This document shows positions 34,511 through 43,700 of a DNA stretch of 64,000 nucleotides, in pieces; the stretch's first letter is position 1; each line of letters opens with the position of its first letter. Position numbers and translations under genes: made by a program. Location of the stretch: assembly GCF_900156045.1 (NCBI RefSeq), contig NZ_FTMX01000006.1, forward strand, positions 186,001 to 250,000, written 5' to 3'. This stretch comes from Peribacillus simplex. GTDB lineage: Bacteria > Bacillota > Bacilli > Bacillales > DSM-1321. The notes below the pieces were generated by a model. That model ran no database searches and had not been told where the DNA came from. It worked only from the letters and a program-made list of their open reading frames with translations.

Positions 34511-36302
34511 TTTTCTCCCCTCCATTTTCTTTATAGATTCCTAAATCTTTTAAAATTGATAAAGTAATTTCTCCCGCCTTGCTTCCAGATGAATCATCTT
34601 CATTTTGTATATCGGTAGCAAAGAAATAAGTATTGTTCTTCGTCTCTACATACCCGATAAACCAACCATTGATGTTTTTTCCATTCACTGTTCCTGTACC
34701 TGTTTTCCCTGATAGGCGGGCTTCCTCATTCTTTTCTAAGAGTAGGGCTTCCTTTACAGCTTGGATATGCCTTTCCTTATATCCCAATTGATTGTAATAA
34801 AAGGCTTGCAGCAGTTGAACCTGCTCGACTGGAGAAATTTTCAATGAGGATTCGAGCCAGAATTCACCCAATCCCCCAGATACATCGGAATTTCCATAGT
34901 TTATCTCTTGCAGATTGGATTGTATTGTTTCGAATCCTGTTCTGCGATCTAATGCTTGGAAATACCAGTTTACAGAATTTTGTAGAGCAGATGAGACATC
35001 CTGATCCATATTCCAAGCGTCATAGGGTTGCTCCGTCCCATCCCATGAAAGGGTGGATTCTTCGGGAGATATCACATTCGATTCCAGTGCAAATAAGGCA
35101 CTATAGATTTTATATGTGGAATCAGGTGATACCCGCAATGTACTTTTCTCTTCATTATAAATGCGATATTGCTGTGCGTCATGATCATATAAAACAAAGC
35201 TTCCTTCATACCCTTTAAAGAGTTGATGTAAATCCTCAAAAACGACTCCATCATTATTAAAATAGTATCGGTCGTTTTCCGTCGCAAATGCGGAAACGAA
35301 AGGTAATTGGATTGTCAAAATGATACTGGCCAACACATAAATAACGACGCTTTTTCTTATTGATTTTTTTGTGGAATGTTTATAGGCAGAAATTCGTTCA
35401 ATCCGTTTTTTGATTTGAAGCTTCGAACCGTTTAAATGTGTCACTATCTGTAGCTTACTTGACCGATTTGAAAGATCCAAAAAATTAATGATTGTATTTC
35501 CATATTCAATATATGAATGATCATCTAGTAACTGTAAAACAGATGTATCACATGCGATTTCCCGATCCAATCTCATTTCTCTAAAGGCAAGCCAGACAAG
35601 GGGATTAAACCAATAAATGATTTGATAGAACAATATCACGTAATTCGTCAGCAAATCCTTGTTTTTATAGTGACTCAGTTCATGAAGAAAGATATACTCG
35701 TAATTTTTCAAGCTAAGCCAGTTTTCATGCTGGGAAGGTAAGACGATATATGTTTGAAAAAGTCCGAATATCATTGGAGATTGGACTCTTTTCGAAATAA
35801 TAATCTTTATTGATTTTTTAATCTGTAGTCTTTTCTTGCATTCCTCGAAAAGCACGAGAACTTCTTGATTGGAAAACGGAGAAGAATAATTCTTTATCCT
35901 TCTAAGTGTGAGCCATCCACGAACCAGAGTAAAGGTAAATAAAAGCATCCCTGACATCCATAAACCCATCACTCCAATATTAAGTAAGGACAGGTCCGGC
36001 CGATTGACCGATACAGAAAAGTCTTGTATTAGGTGCAGGCCTTGTATCATATCAGTTCCAGTTATTTTCATATTAGAGCTGGGTGCATTAGCCTGATATG
36101 CATCCCCACCGCTAAAGAGAGTACTAAAATTAAATAAATCAGTAGGTATGAATGGAAGTGCTAAAGCCATGAAAAGAAACATCCACAAATGATAGTGCCA
36201 TTTTGCTGTTAATTGTCTTCCAAACCATTTTCGTATAAGCAGAATGACAGCAACGGAAAATGAAGACACCAATAGACCTATTATAAAATGAGTTAAAAAC
36301 AT
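34491..36302 (-). CDS. blaR1: Beta-lactam sensor-transducer BlaR1
   Basis: 603 aa from the ATG at 36302 (a TTG at 36317 is the other option). N-terminal helices and an M56 protease with FLHELSHYKNKD (zinc HExxH) and LAFREMRLDREIACD, then a C-terminal penicillin-binding sensor: STYKIYSALFALE (acylated Ser and Lys), a SVNWYFQALDRR block and KTGTGTVNGKNINGWFIGY. Acylation by beta-lactam activates the protease and removes BlaI. It is divergent from the beta-lactamase gene and overlaps blaI. Confidence 0.93.
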   Translation of the reverse strand: MFLTHFIIGLLVSSFSVAVILLIRKWFGRQLTAKWHYHLWMFLFMALALPFIPTDLFNFSTLFSGGDAYQANAPSSNMKITGTDMIQGLHLIQDFSVSVNRPDLSLLNIGVMGLWMSGMLLFTFTLVRGWLTLRRIKNYSSPFSNQEVLVLFEECKKRLQIKKSIKIIISKRVQSPMIFGLFQTYIVLPSQHENWLSLKNYEYIFLHELSHYKNKDLLTNYVILFYQIIYWFNPLVWLAFREMRLDREIACDTSVLQLLDDHSYIEYGNTIINFLDLSNRSSKLQIVTHLNGSKLQIKKRIERISAYKHSTKKSIRKSVVIYVLASIILTIQLPFVSAFATENDRYYFNNDGVVFEDLHQLFKGYEGSFVLYDHDAQQYRIYNEEKSTLRVSPDSTYKIYSALFALESNVISPEESTLSWDGTEQPYDAWNMDQDVSSALQNSVNWYFQALDRRTGFETIQSNLQEINYGNSDVSGGLGEFWLESSLKISPVEQVQLLQAFYYNQLGYKERHIQAVKEALLLEKNEEARLSGKTGTGTVNGKNINGWFIGYVETKNNTYFFATDIQNEDDSSGSKAGEITLSILKDLGIYKENGGEKNGEKHS

Positions 36303-36389
36303 GTCATTCAATACCAACTCTCGACTTTTAAATTTTAAAAACAGGTATATAGCATATTTATAGTGGCTTGAGGGTGAAAAAATAAAAAA

Positions 36390-36452
36390 TTGACTTTATT
36401 TGATTACATATGTAATACTGTACTACAGATGTAATAAGACTACAAATGTAAT
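36390..36452. promoter_or_regulatory. bla promoter region with three BlaI operators
   Basis: Three copies of the BlaI half-palindrome pair TACA-NN-TGTA, within ATTACATATGTAAT (36403-36416), ACTACAGATGTAAT (36422-36435) and ACTACAAATGTAAT (36439-36452), spaced 19 and 17 bp. A -35-like TTGACT lies at 36390 reading toward blaP. Three operators between divergent blaR1 and blaP is the arrangement known from B. licheniformis. Confidence 0.85.
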
Positions 36453-36521
36453 CCGTTAAAACTCCTTGGTTTTTTCAACTCGTACATAAGAGTCTAATCA
36501 AATAATCAGGAGGTCTGCATC

Positions 36522-36536
36522 ATGAACAAAAGATAG
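36522..36536 (+). other. Four-codon mini-ORF (MNKR) in the blaP leader
   Basis: ATGAACAAAAGATAG with AGGAGG eight bases upstream, 70 bp before blaP. It may be a chance site, the start of a deleted gene, or a leader peptide; nothing shows which. Confidence 0.35.
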
Positions 36537-36605
36537 GGTGCAAGAGTTAAAGAGCCGGCTGCTATCCCAGGAGAATAAATATATTTTAGAAAGAGGTTGA
36601 ATCTT

Positions 36606-37538
36606 ATGAAATCATTGAGCAACATTTTTAGTACTTCCGCATTCAGAAAAATTGTGCCAGTTCTATTTCTTTCATGTGCAACGCTTGTAGGTTGTTCAAA
36701 CAATAACGTTAATGCTGAATTAACTAAACCAAAAAAACAAGAAACTGCCAATAATCATGCTTTTGCTAAGCTTGAAGAAAAATTTGATGCTAAACTTGGT
36801 GTCTTTGCGTTGGACACTGGTACAAACCAAACAGTAGCCTATCATCCAGATGAGCGTTTTGCTTATGCATCCACTCATAAGGCTCTTGCTGTAGGAGCAC
36901 TTTTACAACAGAAATCAATAGAAGATCTTAATCAAAGAATTACCTATACACCTGAAGATCTTGTTAATTATAATCCGATTACAGAAAAGCATGTTGATAC
37001 GGGGATGACTCTTAAGGAGCTTTCTGATGCTTCTCTTCGATACAGTGACAATACTGCTGGAAACCTTATCCTTAAACAACTGGGGGGGCCGACTGGATTT
37101 AAAAAGGCACTGGAGGAAATCGGGGATAATGTTACCAACCCTGAGCGATTTGAGCCAGATTTAAATGAAGTGAATCCTGGTGAAACTCATGATACGAGTA
37201 CACCAAGGGCACTTGCTACTAGTCTTCAGGCTTTTACATTGGGAGATGCACTTCCAACTGAGAAACGTGAACTTTTAATAGACTGGATGAAGAGAAATAC
37301 TACTGGAGATGCGTTAATTCGTGCTGGAGTGCCGAAAGGTTGGGTAGTGGCTGATAAGACTGGAGCAGGATCATATGGTACGCGAAATGACATTTCGATC
37401 ATTTGGCCATCAAAAGGAGACCCTATTGTTCTTGCTGTACTTTCAAGTCGTGATAAAAAAGATGCCGATTACAACGACGACCTTATTGCTGAGACAACAA
37501 AAGAAGTAATTAAGGCCCTTAAAGCCAAAAATAAATAG
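36606..37538 (+). CDS. blaP: Class A beta-lactamase (membrane-anchored penicillinase)
   Basis: 310 aa from the ATG at 36606 (AAAGAGG upstream; a TTG three codons earlier overlaps the ribosome site). The signal peptide ends in lipobox LVGC, so Cys30 should be lipid-modified. Active-site motifs are all present: STHK (Ser89, Lys92), YSDN (147-149), EPDLN (Glu183) and KTG (251-253). It hydrolyses penicillins on the outer face of the membrane. Controlled by BlaI through the three operators. The spectrum cannot be told from the sequence alone. Confidence 0.95.
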   Translation: MKSLSNIFSTSAFRKIVPVLFLSCATLVGCSNNNVNAELTKPKKQETANNHAFAKLEEKFDAKLGVFALDTGTNQTVAYHPDERFAYASTHKALAVGALLQQKSIEDLNQRITYTPEDLVNYNPITEKHVDTGMTLKELSDASLRYSDNTAGNLILKQLGGPTGFKKALEEIGDNVTNPERFEPDLNEVNPGETHDTSTPRALATSLQAFTLGDALPTEKRELLIDWMKRNTTGDALIRAGVPKGWVVADKTGAGSYGTRNDISIIWPSKGDPIVLAVLSSRDKKDADYNDDLIAETTKEVIKALKAKNK

Positions 37539-37647
37539 AACGTTAAGTAGCCTTTTTTAGTAGTTTAATTACTAAAACGATTGTTATGGTGATGTCTTTC
37601 ATTATCCGCGGGACTAGGGAGTTCCTGGCTTGGACATACAATTTTAA

Positions 37648-37686
37648 AAGGTCAACCAGTAAAGAATCACTGGGTTGACCTTATTT
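37648..37686. terminator. Terminator between blaP and brnQ
   Basis: AAGGTCAACCAGT / ACTGGGTTGACCTT with one bulge, A/T runs on both sides; it serves the convergent genes. Confidence 0.7.
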
Positions 37687-37696
37687 TAATATTTAC

Positions 37697-39040
37697 TTAA
37701 CTACTAGTTGGGGGATTAAGACCGAATTTCCCTCGTAGTATGCTGCTGCTAAACCCAATAAATCCTCCAACAATTGCTGGAATGATCCACCCCAGTCCGA
37801 CATCGTACATAGGAAGAATTTCATTAAAAAAATTATTAATGGAAGAAAAGTGTATACCAGCTCGATTTAATCCATCAAATAAACTAATTATAAATGTTAA
37901 AAGTAAGCTTCCTTGATATACTTCAGCTTTCCCTTTAAATAAAGAATGACAAAATGTCAAGAAAATTAATACAATGGCTAATGGATAAATAGCTGTTAAT
38001 AGAGGAATGGAAACAGCGATTAACTGTGTTAACCCAATATTGGCAACTATTGCACTGAAAATAGATAAACTAATAGCAATTGTTTTGTAAGGTACCTTTG
38101 GAAATAGTTTATGGAAGAATGAGGAACAAGATGTAACAAGTCCTACGCTTGTTGTTAAACAAGCTACTGTAATCATTAATCCTAATAATATCCCGCCATA
38201 AGCTCCAAAATAATAATCCGAGACTTTTGCCAAGATGGTGCCTCCATTTTCCAGGTGCCCAAGTTTTTCTACACTTGAAGCACCCATATAAGAAAGGGCT
38301 GAATACATGGTTGCCAGGAAAAAGGCAGCAATCCCAGTTGCTTTTGCACAAACAACCATAATTTGTTTTTTTGTTTTAGCACCTTTTTCTTTAATGGCAT
38401 TAATGATGATGATGCCAAAAACAAAAGATGCAAGCGTATCCATTGTTAAATAACCTTCTCTAAACCCATTAAAAAATGGTTGAACTGAATAATTCTTAAT
38501 AGGTGCTTGAAAATCCCCGATTGGATGTTTAAAAGCAACCACTACTAGGATTCCAATGAACGTTATCTTGATTGGTGTTAATATTTTCCCGACAATTCCG
38601 ACAACTTTCGCGGGATTGATCGAAAAAAGGCACGTAATGCTAAAAAAGATGATTGTAAAAATAAGTAAAGGTGCAGAGCCTGGATTGTCGGACAAAAAAG
38701 GTTTTACACCGATTTCAAAAGAAACGTTTCCTGATCTAGGCAAAGCAAATAAAGGACCAATGGCTAAATAAAGAACGGTTGTGAATACAATGCCGAATAC
38801 AGGATGGACCCGACTTGCTAACGACTGTAAATCATCTTTCCCCGAAAAACCAAGTGCTAACACACCAAGTAACGGTAAGCCAACTCCTGTTATTAAAAAC
38901 CCTGCATTTGCCGACCAGATATTCATTCCTGCTGATTGACCAAGCATTGGTGGAAAAATTAAATTTCCTGCCCCAAAAAATAGAGCAAATAACATTAAAC
39001 CAATAACCAATATAAATGAAAATGGTACTCTAGTAGCCAA
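37697..39040 (-). CDS. brnQ: Branched-chain amino-acid:cation symporter BrnQ
   Basis: 447 aa starting at TTG 39040 with GGAGG seven bases upstream. Twelve hydrophobic segments with LIV-II signatures: GAGNLIFPPMLGQSAG, ALPRSGNVSFEIGVKPF, LFSINPAKVVGIVGKILTP, and AGIHFSSINNFFNEILPMYD. Sodium- or proton-coupled uptake of Leu/Ile/Val across the cytoplasmic membrane is expected. No operon partner. The 5' leader is long and AT-rich. Confidence 0.93.
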   Translation of the reverse strand: MATRVPFSFILVIGLMLFALFFGAGNLIFPPMLGQSAGMNIWSANAGFLITGVGLPLLGVLALGFSGKDDLQSLASRVHPVFGIVFTTVLYLAIGPLFALPRSGNVSFEIGVKPFLSDNPGSAPLLIFTIIFFSITCLFSINPAKVVGIVGKILTPIKITFIGILVVVAFKHPIGDFQAPIKNYSVQPFFNGFREGYLTMDTLASFVFGIIIINAIKEKGAKTKKQIMVVCAKATGIAAFFLATMYSALSYMGASSVEKLGHLENGGTILAKVSDYYFGAYGGILLGLMITVACLTTSVGLVTSCSSFFHKLFPKVPYKTIAISLSIFSAIVANIGLTQLIAVSIPLLTAIYPLAIVLIFLTFCHSLFKGKAEVYQGSLLLTFIISLFDGLNRAGIHFSSINNFFNEILPMYDVGLGWIIPAIVGGFIGFSSSILRGKFGLNPPTSS

Positions 39041-39611
39041 ATTAAAACCTCCATGAAAGAACTAAATTTTACTTTTTTAAAAAGAAATAATTTTCAAAAA
39101 ATTGATCACGGACTAAATACATAAGATTGTATTGTATTATGACCTGTTAATAAGTTTCTCCTTTTGGGCGGCCTTATTTAATATGCAATAAGGTTCTTTT
39201 TAACGACAAGCAAATTGTTGATACTACCATGATTGGATTTCAAATGATAATCGCTATGAAATGCAGAAAATTCCCCTATTAGCCCCCTATTAGTGATATG
39301 TAATCATTAACTAAAATTACATTTTATAACTATTGATATATTGTAATACATACTTCTTTCTCTTTAAAGGATACAAAGGAGGAAAAAAACAAGAAATAAA
39401 GTTGTCATTGGGAGGGATAAAAGTGGTAGCTTTGAAAAAACAACGTATCAGATTAGTGAAACAAGAACCATAGTGGATTTAAATATAGAAGAGAATTAAG
39501 GAGTGTTTCTAACTCTCTTGAAAATGAATTGGAATGTTATCTGTGAATAATACATAATTTGCTTATTTCGTTATCGGGGATATGATGGAGGCAGTCACTA
39601 TAAATACCTAG
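39041..39611. other. Gene-free stretch with two orphan ribosome sites
   Basis: AAAGGAGG at ~39376 and GGGAGGG at ~39411 are each followed by very short frames (for example GTG at 39423, 16 codons). They look like remains of one or more lost small genes; nothing else seen. Confidence 0.3.
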
Positions 39612-39655
39612 TCAAAAGAGCTTAGATTGGAGTCCAAGCTCTTTTGACTAGCCTT
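39612..39655 (-). terminator. Terminator of the secreted nuclease-like gene
   Basis: AGTCAAAAGAGCTT / AAGCTCTTTTGACT perfect stem, 30 bp beyond the stop codon. Confidence 0.75.
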
Positions 39656-39683
39656 CGTCTTTTATTCAACTAAACTTCTATTA

Positions 39684-41363
39684 TTAGGGGATTGCATAGA
39701 CTTCGACAGTGAAGCTTTCTCCATTGGTGTTTTCCGGTCTGGCGATGTAGAAATCTTCACTCGTTTTGATTTCTGACTCGGATCCGTCTGTAAGATCATA
39801 GAAGATCGTTTCGTCGATTCCGAAGCTGATGTCTTTCATGACATCGAATTTTGCATCTTTAGGGCCGTCGACGATTTTCCATTGTAACTTGGTCGCGTAA
39901 GTAGGGATGTTCCCGATCGTGAAGTTATCACTCGATCGGTTATCCTGGCCGTCCTGAGGCTGACCTTCCGATCGAATCGTCGCGATTTTCTCGGGAGCTT
40001 CGACCTCCACATTAAAAGCGTCTCCATCCAGAATCCGGTCATAGGCGTACCAGGCACCGAGCCATGTACCTGCAGCACCGTTCGAATCAGCGGAAATCAT
40101 TCTTACAGAAAAATTATCCGATCCGTTCGTCGATGAACCTTCCCAGGTGGAAGCGAAAGGATATTCGTCACACTGCTTTCCTGTCCGATCCTCATCTCCG
40201 AACTCCCGGTCACAAATCCTTCTTGTCTTGTTCCTATTACGGTTGTATTCCTCCTGATGACGTTTTGTATACATCCGTGTCAGTGTACTGTCTCCAACGG
40301 CTCCAGGTATTTTCTTTCCAACCATTTGAGGCTTTGTCTGTTCTGGGTGGTCCATGGCGTCCTTCCAATGCTGGCCGGCTTCAGTTAGCATTTCGAATTC
40401 CGGTTTCGTGATCGGGACATTGAAGACCGGTGTGGCTTTGCTGAATACGGCTCCTTGCCAGAAATATTGATCTGGGAAAGCGAACATGTATTTTGCAGAG
40501 TCATAACGGACGGTCTGTTTGATGCCATCAATGCTTTTTTTGTATTTCCTTGCTGAATGGGTAAGGGTGAGTTTCGGCCAAAATTCCATGTATCCCAACT
40601 GGTCAGGATTTGAATCAGTTGCTGGGGGCGCTTCTGAGGTGAAGATTTCTGTATCGAAGTTCGTGTTTTTCCAGTGGGCGATCGTTCGTTCCGTCGGTGG
40701 ATAGTCTGGATCCTCTTTACAGTCACCTGCGTTCAATTTCGATTCACATACCATATCGATTTTCAACTTGGCTCCATTTAAAGCTGGATCGGTCACGATG
40801 ATATCGTCAAGTGTATAATAGATTCTCATGTTCCGGCTTTGGTTGGAACCATAACCTATTTCCGTGAATTGGAATTGAACCCCTGCGTTTATACAGATCC
40901 CTCCGATGCATTTTATAGGGACTTGATATGTCGCCACATGGGACCAACAGAAGGAATAACGGTTCTTGATATACCCTGTTTCTGAACTGCTGTCAGGACT
41001 TCTTCGGCATTCATCTACAGTCTGGATATGATCATAATCAAATTCCGGGGGTACCCATCCGACCGCCGTCTTGATCGGAGGTGCCAAGTTCGCTCTGTAT
41101 GTCGCTTTACTTTGCTGGTCTACCTCCATCAATTCATCTAATGTCTGAATGCCTTCTTTTTGCTGGATTTGATCTTGTTTGATTTCAAGCTTCCCGAGGG
41201 ATTTGCCTTGCTTCATCAGTTCGGTTGCCTTCTTGATCTTGTCGTCTGGAACCCAGTATCCTCCACCTTCTGAAGTTGCTTGTGTCTGTACAGGTGCAAA
41301 GATGCCAAGAGTCAAAAGCATGACAAGGACAATTGTGAAAAATTGCTTGTTTAACCTGGACAT
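39684..41363 (-). CDS. Large secreted protein with C-terminal NucA/NucB-like nuclease domain
   Basis: 559 aa from the ATG at 41363 (GGGAGG upstream). Clear signal peptide (FFTIVLVMLLTLGIFAPVQT, cleavage near TQA). The middle has a Cys-containing region (VDECRRSPDSSSETGYIKNR, SFCWSHVATYQVPIKCIGGI) of unknown function. Residues ~390-470 resemble NucA/NucB: ICDREFGDEDRTGKQCDEYP then FASTWEGS and MISADSNGAAGTWLGAWYAY with RILDGDAFNV. About 90 further residues follow. A secreted DNase or a toxin delivered outside the cell fits, but the catalytic assignment is by pattern only. No immunity gene is adjacent. Confidence 0.7.
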   Translation of the reverse strand: MSRLNKQFFTIVLVMLLTLGIFAPVQTQATSEGGGYWVPDDKIKKATELMKQGKSLGKLEIKQDQIQQKEGIQTLDELMEVDQQSKATYRANLAPPIKTAVGWVPPEFDYDHIQTVDECRRSPDSSSETGYIKNRYSFCWSHVATYQVPIKCIGGICINAGVQFQFTEIGYGSNQSRNMRIYYTLDDIIVTDPALNGAKLKIDMVCESKLNAGDCKEDPDYPPTERTIAHWKNTNFDTEIFTSEAPPATDSNPDQLGYMEFWPKLTLTHSARKYKKSIDGIKQTVRYDSAKYMFAFPDQYFWQGAVFSKATPVFNVPITKPEFEMLTEAGQHWKDAMDHPEQTKPQMVGKKIPGAVGDSTLTRMYTKRHQEEYNRNRNKTRRICDREFGDEDRTGKQCDEYPFASTWEGSSTNGSDNFSVRMISADSNGAAGTWLGAWYAYDRILDGDAFNVEVEAPEKIATIRSEGQPQDGQDNRSSDNFTIGNIPTYATKLQWKIVDGPKDAKFDVMKDISFGIDETIFYDLTDGSESEIKTSEDFYIARPENTNGESFTVEVYAIP

Positions 41364-41809
41364 TATAATTCCTCCCTTATTGAGCAGTAACAGCTGTTTA
41401 TTACCCATGGACTAGTGCGCTATTAGGCCGGTGTGATTTAAATCGCTGATAGGTTACTACAAAATAAAATATTTGACAATACATTCCAAATCAAATAATG
41501 CTATCAACCTACATTTTTTACCAAATGATAAATAAATAGGAAGATGGTGGCCGATTCAAAAGACCTGATAATGTTGAAGACAATAAAGATGTTGCATTAA
41601 AAGTTGGTTAAAGACGAGGATATGTAATTCAATTGCAGACCGAAGCAGGGATTGCATTCTTATAAATGTATGTGACCAACAAACTGGAATATTTCGAACG
41701 TTTCGATTTCAATGCTTACTCTATAGATTATAAAATGATATAATTTCATTTATTGGGAAAATTTATTAATATTTCTTCGTTTGTAAATTGTTCATTATTG
41801 TGAAGTGGT

Positions 41810-41842
41810 TCACTTGAACTAACGGGTGATTTAGTTCATTAC
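41810..41842 (+). repeat. CTAAC repeat, short form
   Basis: TTCACTTGAACTAACGGGTG, ATTTAGTTCATTACC: single site, no hairpin. The rest of 41364-41809 shows a short decayed frame (GGRFKRPDNVEDNKDVALKV near 41550) and nothing firm. Confidence 0.72.
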
Positions 41843-41886
41843 CAGAGTTGATCATGGGCAATTTATATTTAAGGGGCGGTTTCGAA

Positions 41887-43056
41887 TTGAAAAACAGCAA
41901 CATTTGGTTATTAAGCTTCGTTAGTTTTTTTACAGATATGGGCACCTATATGGTGACTCCTTTAATCCCGATTATTCTTGCTTCGTCAGGCCCTTTAATT
42001 ATTGGGATTGTAGAAGGTTTATCAGAAACCTTGGCAAGTTTTTTGAAATTTTTCTCTGGTCGTCGTTCGGATCGTTTGAAAAATAGAAAAGGGTTTGCTT
42101 TGTTTGGTTATGGCTTATCAGGTTTAGGAAGAATATCTTTGATTATTTCAAGTACCTGGGTCGGCGTTTTCATATGGAAACTGATAGATCGTACGGGAAA
42201 AGGGATACGGACGGCTCCAAGAGATGCTCTTATATCCGAGTCTGGAGGAAAAAATAAACAAGGAAGAGTTTTCGGATTACATCAAATGATGGATATGTTA
42301 GGTGCTTCCATCGGGATTGGAGCTGCTTATTTCATATTACAGATGAATGGAAATCAAAACTTTCATGATGTTTTCCTGTATTCTTTAATCCCTGTAATTA
42401 TTGGTTGGCTACTGTTATTGGGCATAAAGGAAAGAAAGCATGAACCACTAGTTAAAGAAATGCCGCCTGCCACGAAACCTAAACTTGATGTGAAACTTCT
42501 AAATCCGAATGTAAAAAAATTATTGTTTATTGTATTTCTCTTCACTATTGTGAATTCATCAAATTCGTTTCTTTTACTAAGAGCTGCAGATTTGGGAGTT
42601 TCTACTGCCAATGTTCTATTGTTATATCTACTCTTTCACCTTACTGCGTCTTTATTTTCTTATATTTCCGGAGCGTTCTCAGATCGATACGGACGAAGAG
42701 GTATACTAACTGTAGGATATGCGTTATATGGATTTGTGTATATTGGTTTTGCGGAAGTAAATACAACGATTGGTTTAATCGGTCTATTTACATTATATGG
42801 GCTGTATTCAGCTTTTACTAAAGGGGTCGAAAAGGCGCTGGTTGCTGATATATCCAATCCAGAAAGTAAGGGAACTGCACTTGGTTTCTATGCCATGATT
42901 ACGGGGATTGGCCTATTTCCGGCTTCTTTGCTTACAGGTTTGTTATGGCAGATATTTGGCGCTGAAGTTTCATTCCTGATTAATGGGATCATCGCATTGA
43001 TCGCATCTATTTTGTTATTTAGAATGCTCTCCATTAACGTTAGAAAAGCAATATAG
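41887..43056 (+). CDS. MFS transporter
   Basis: 389 aa from the TTG at 41887 with AAGGGGCGG upstream; a frame start at 41848 exists but has no ribosome site. Twelve membrane segments, with SGRRSDRLKNRKGF (loop 2-3) and SGAFSDRYGRRGIL (loop 8-9), and RTGKGIRTAPRDALISES after helix 5, typical of uncharacterised proton-coupled exporters. Substrate unknown. Lies between a short and a long CTAAC repeat on the + strand. Confidence 0.88.
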   Translation: MKNSNIWLLSFVSFFTDMGTYMVTPLIPIILASSGPLIIGIVEGLSETLASFLKFFSGRRSDRLKNRKGFALFGYGLSGLGRISLIISSTWVGVFIWKLIDRTGKGIRTAPRDALISESGGKNKQGRVFGLHQMMDMLGASIGIGAAYFILQMNGNQNFHDVFLYSLIPVIIGWLLLLGIKERKHEPLVKEMPPATKPKLDVKLLNPNVKKLLFIVFLFTIVNSSNSFLLLRAADLGVSTANVLLLYLLFHLTASLFSYISGAFSDRYGRRGILTVGYALYGFVYIGFAEVNTTIGLIGLFTLYGLYSAFTKGVEKALVADISNPESKGTALGFYAMITGIGLFPASLLTGLLWQIFGAEVSFLINGIIALIASILLFRMLSINVRKAI

Positions 43057-43131
43057 ATCTTAAAAGATTGATAGGATGCAGTTTATAAGTAGTTAGGCAG
43101 AGTATGAACAAAAAATGAATATGCTTCCATT

Positions 43132-43164
43132 AAAGGCGTGATTCTTTTATAAGAATCGCGCCTT
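43132..43164 (+). terminator. Hairpin at the end of the MFS gene
   Basis: AAGGCGTGATTCTT / AGAATCGCGCCTT with no T run; the left site of the next repeat begins at its end. Confidence 0.55.
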
Positions 43165-43248
43165 ACTAACGGGTGCGTTAGCTAAAGATCGGAGCTGCCT
43201 TAAAGGCAGCTTTTTCTTTATGGAACTAAAAGGCAAGGATAGATGAAC
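43164..43248 (+). repeat. CTAAC repeat, long form
   Basis: ACTAACGGGTGCGTTAGCTAAAG, hairpin GAGCTGCCTTAAAGGCAGC with T run, right site GGAACTAAAAGGCAAGGATAG. Confidence 0.88.
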
Positions 43249-43700
43249 AAGAGAGATGAAATTTTTATCTCTCTTTTATGTCGTATTTGACACAAATTCT
43301 AAAAAAACGGAAAATTTTAATGCTATACCTATACATTTGTTTTGCTCACTTTACACAAGCACTCCCCTTATTCATTTCATAATTTGATAGAAAGGGGGGG
43401 AGTGGGGTAGACCATTTTACTATTTCCAGTGTTTTTATACTTACATCTCGGACATGTGTCGTTTCACAACGTTTTTAACGCCATAAAATAATATATAGCT
43501 TGTATTTTAATGAGGTAGTATCCATTGTGTTCGTGTGGCATTAGTGAACGAAGTTTCCGATGTTTTCCCGAAATTCAATTTGAAGAGTTGGTACAAGGCC
43601 ATTTAAATCTCTTTTTGCTTTCGACCAGTCTCACGGTTCAAGCCATGAACCTTCCTTTGTTTTCAATATTTATAAATTAAAGGAGTGAAAAAAAGAAAAT

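Noticed and set aside
41550-41615. Short stretch GGRFKRPDNVEDNKDVALKV as a gene
   Set aside because: Too short, no start, and no second block; could be any decayed frame.
43482-43490. Sigma-K-like promoter CATAAAATA ahead of cotA
   Set aside because: The -35 AC does not have the right spacing and the site is 210 bp from the start. It is mentioned in the cotA entry only, not listed as a promoter.
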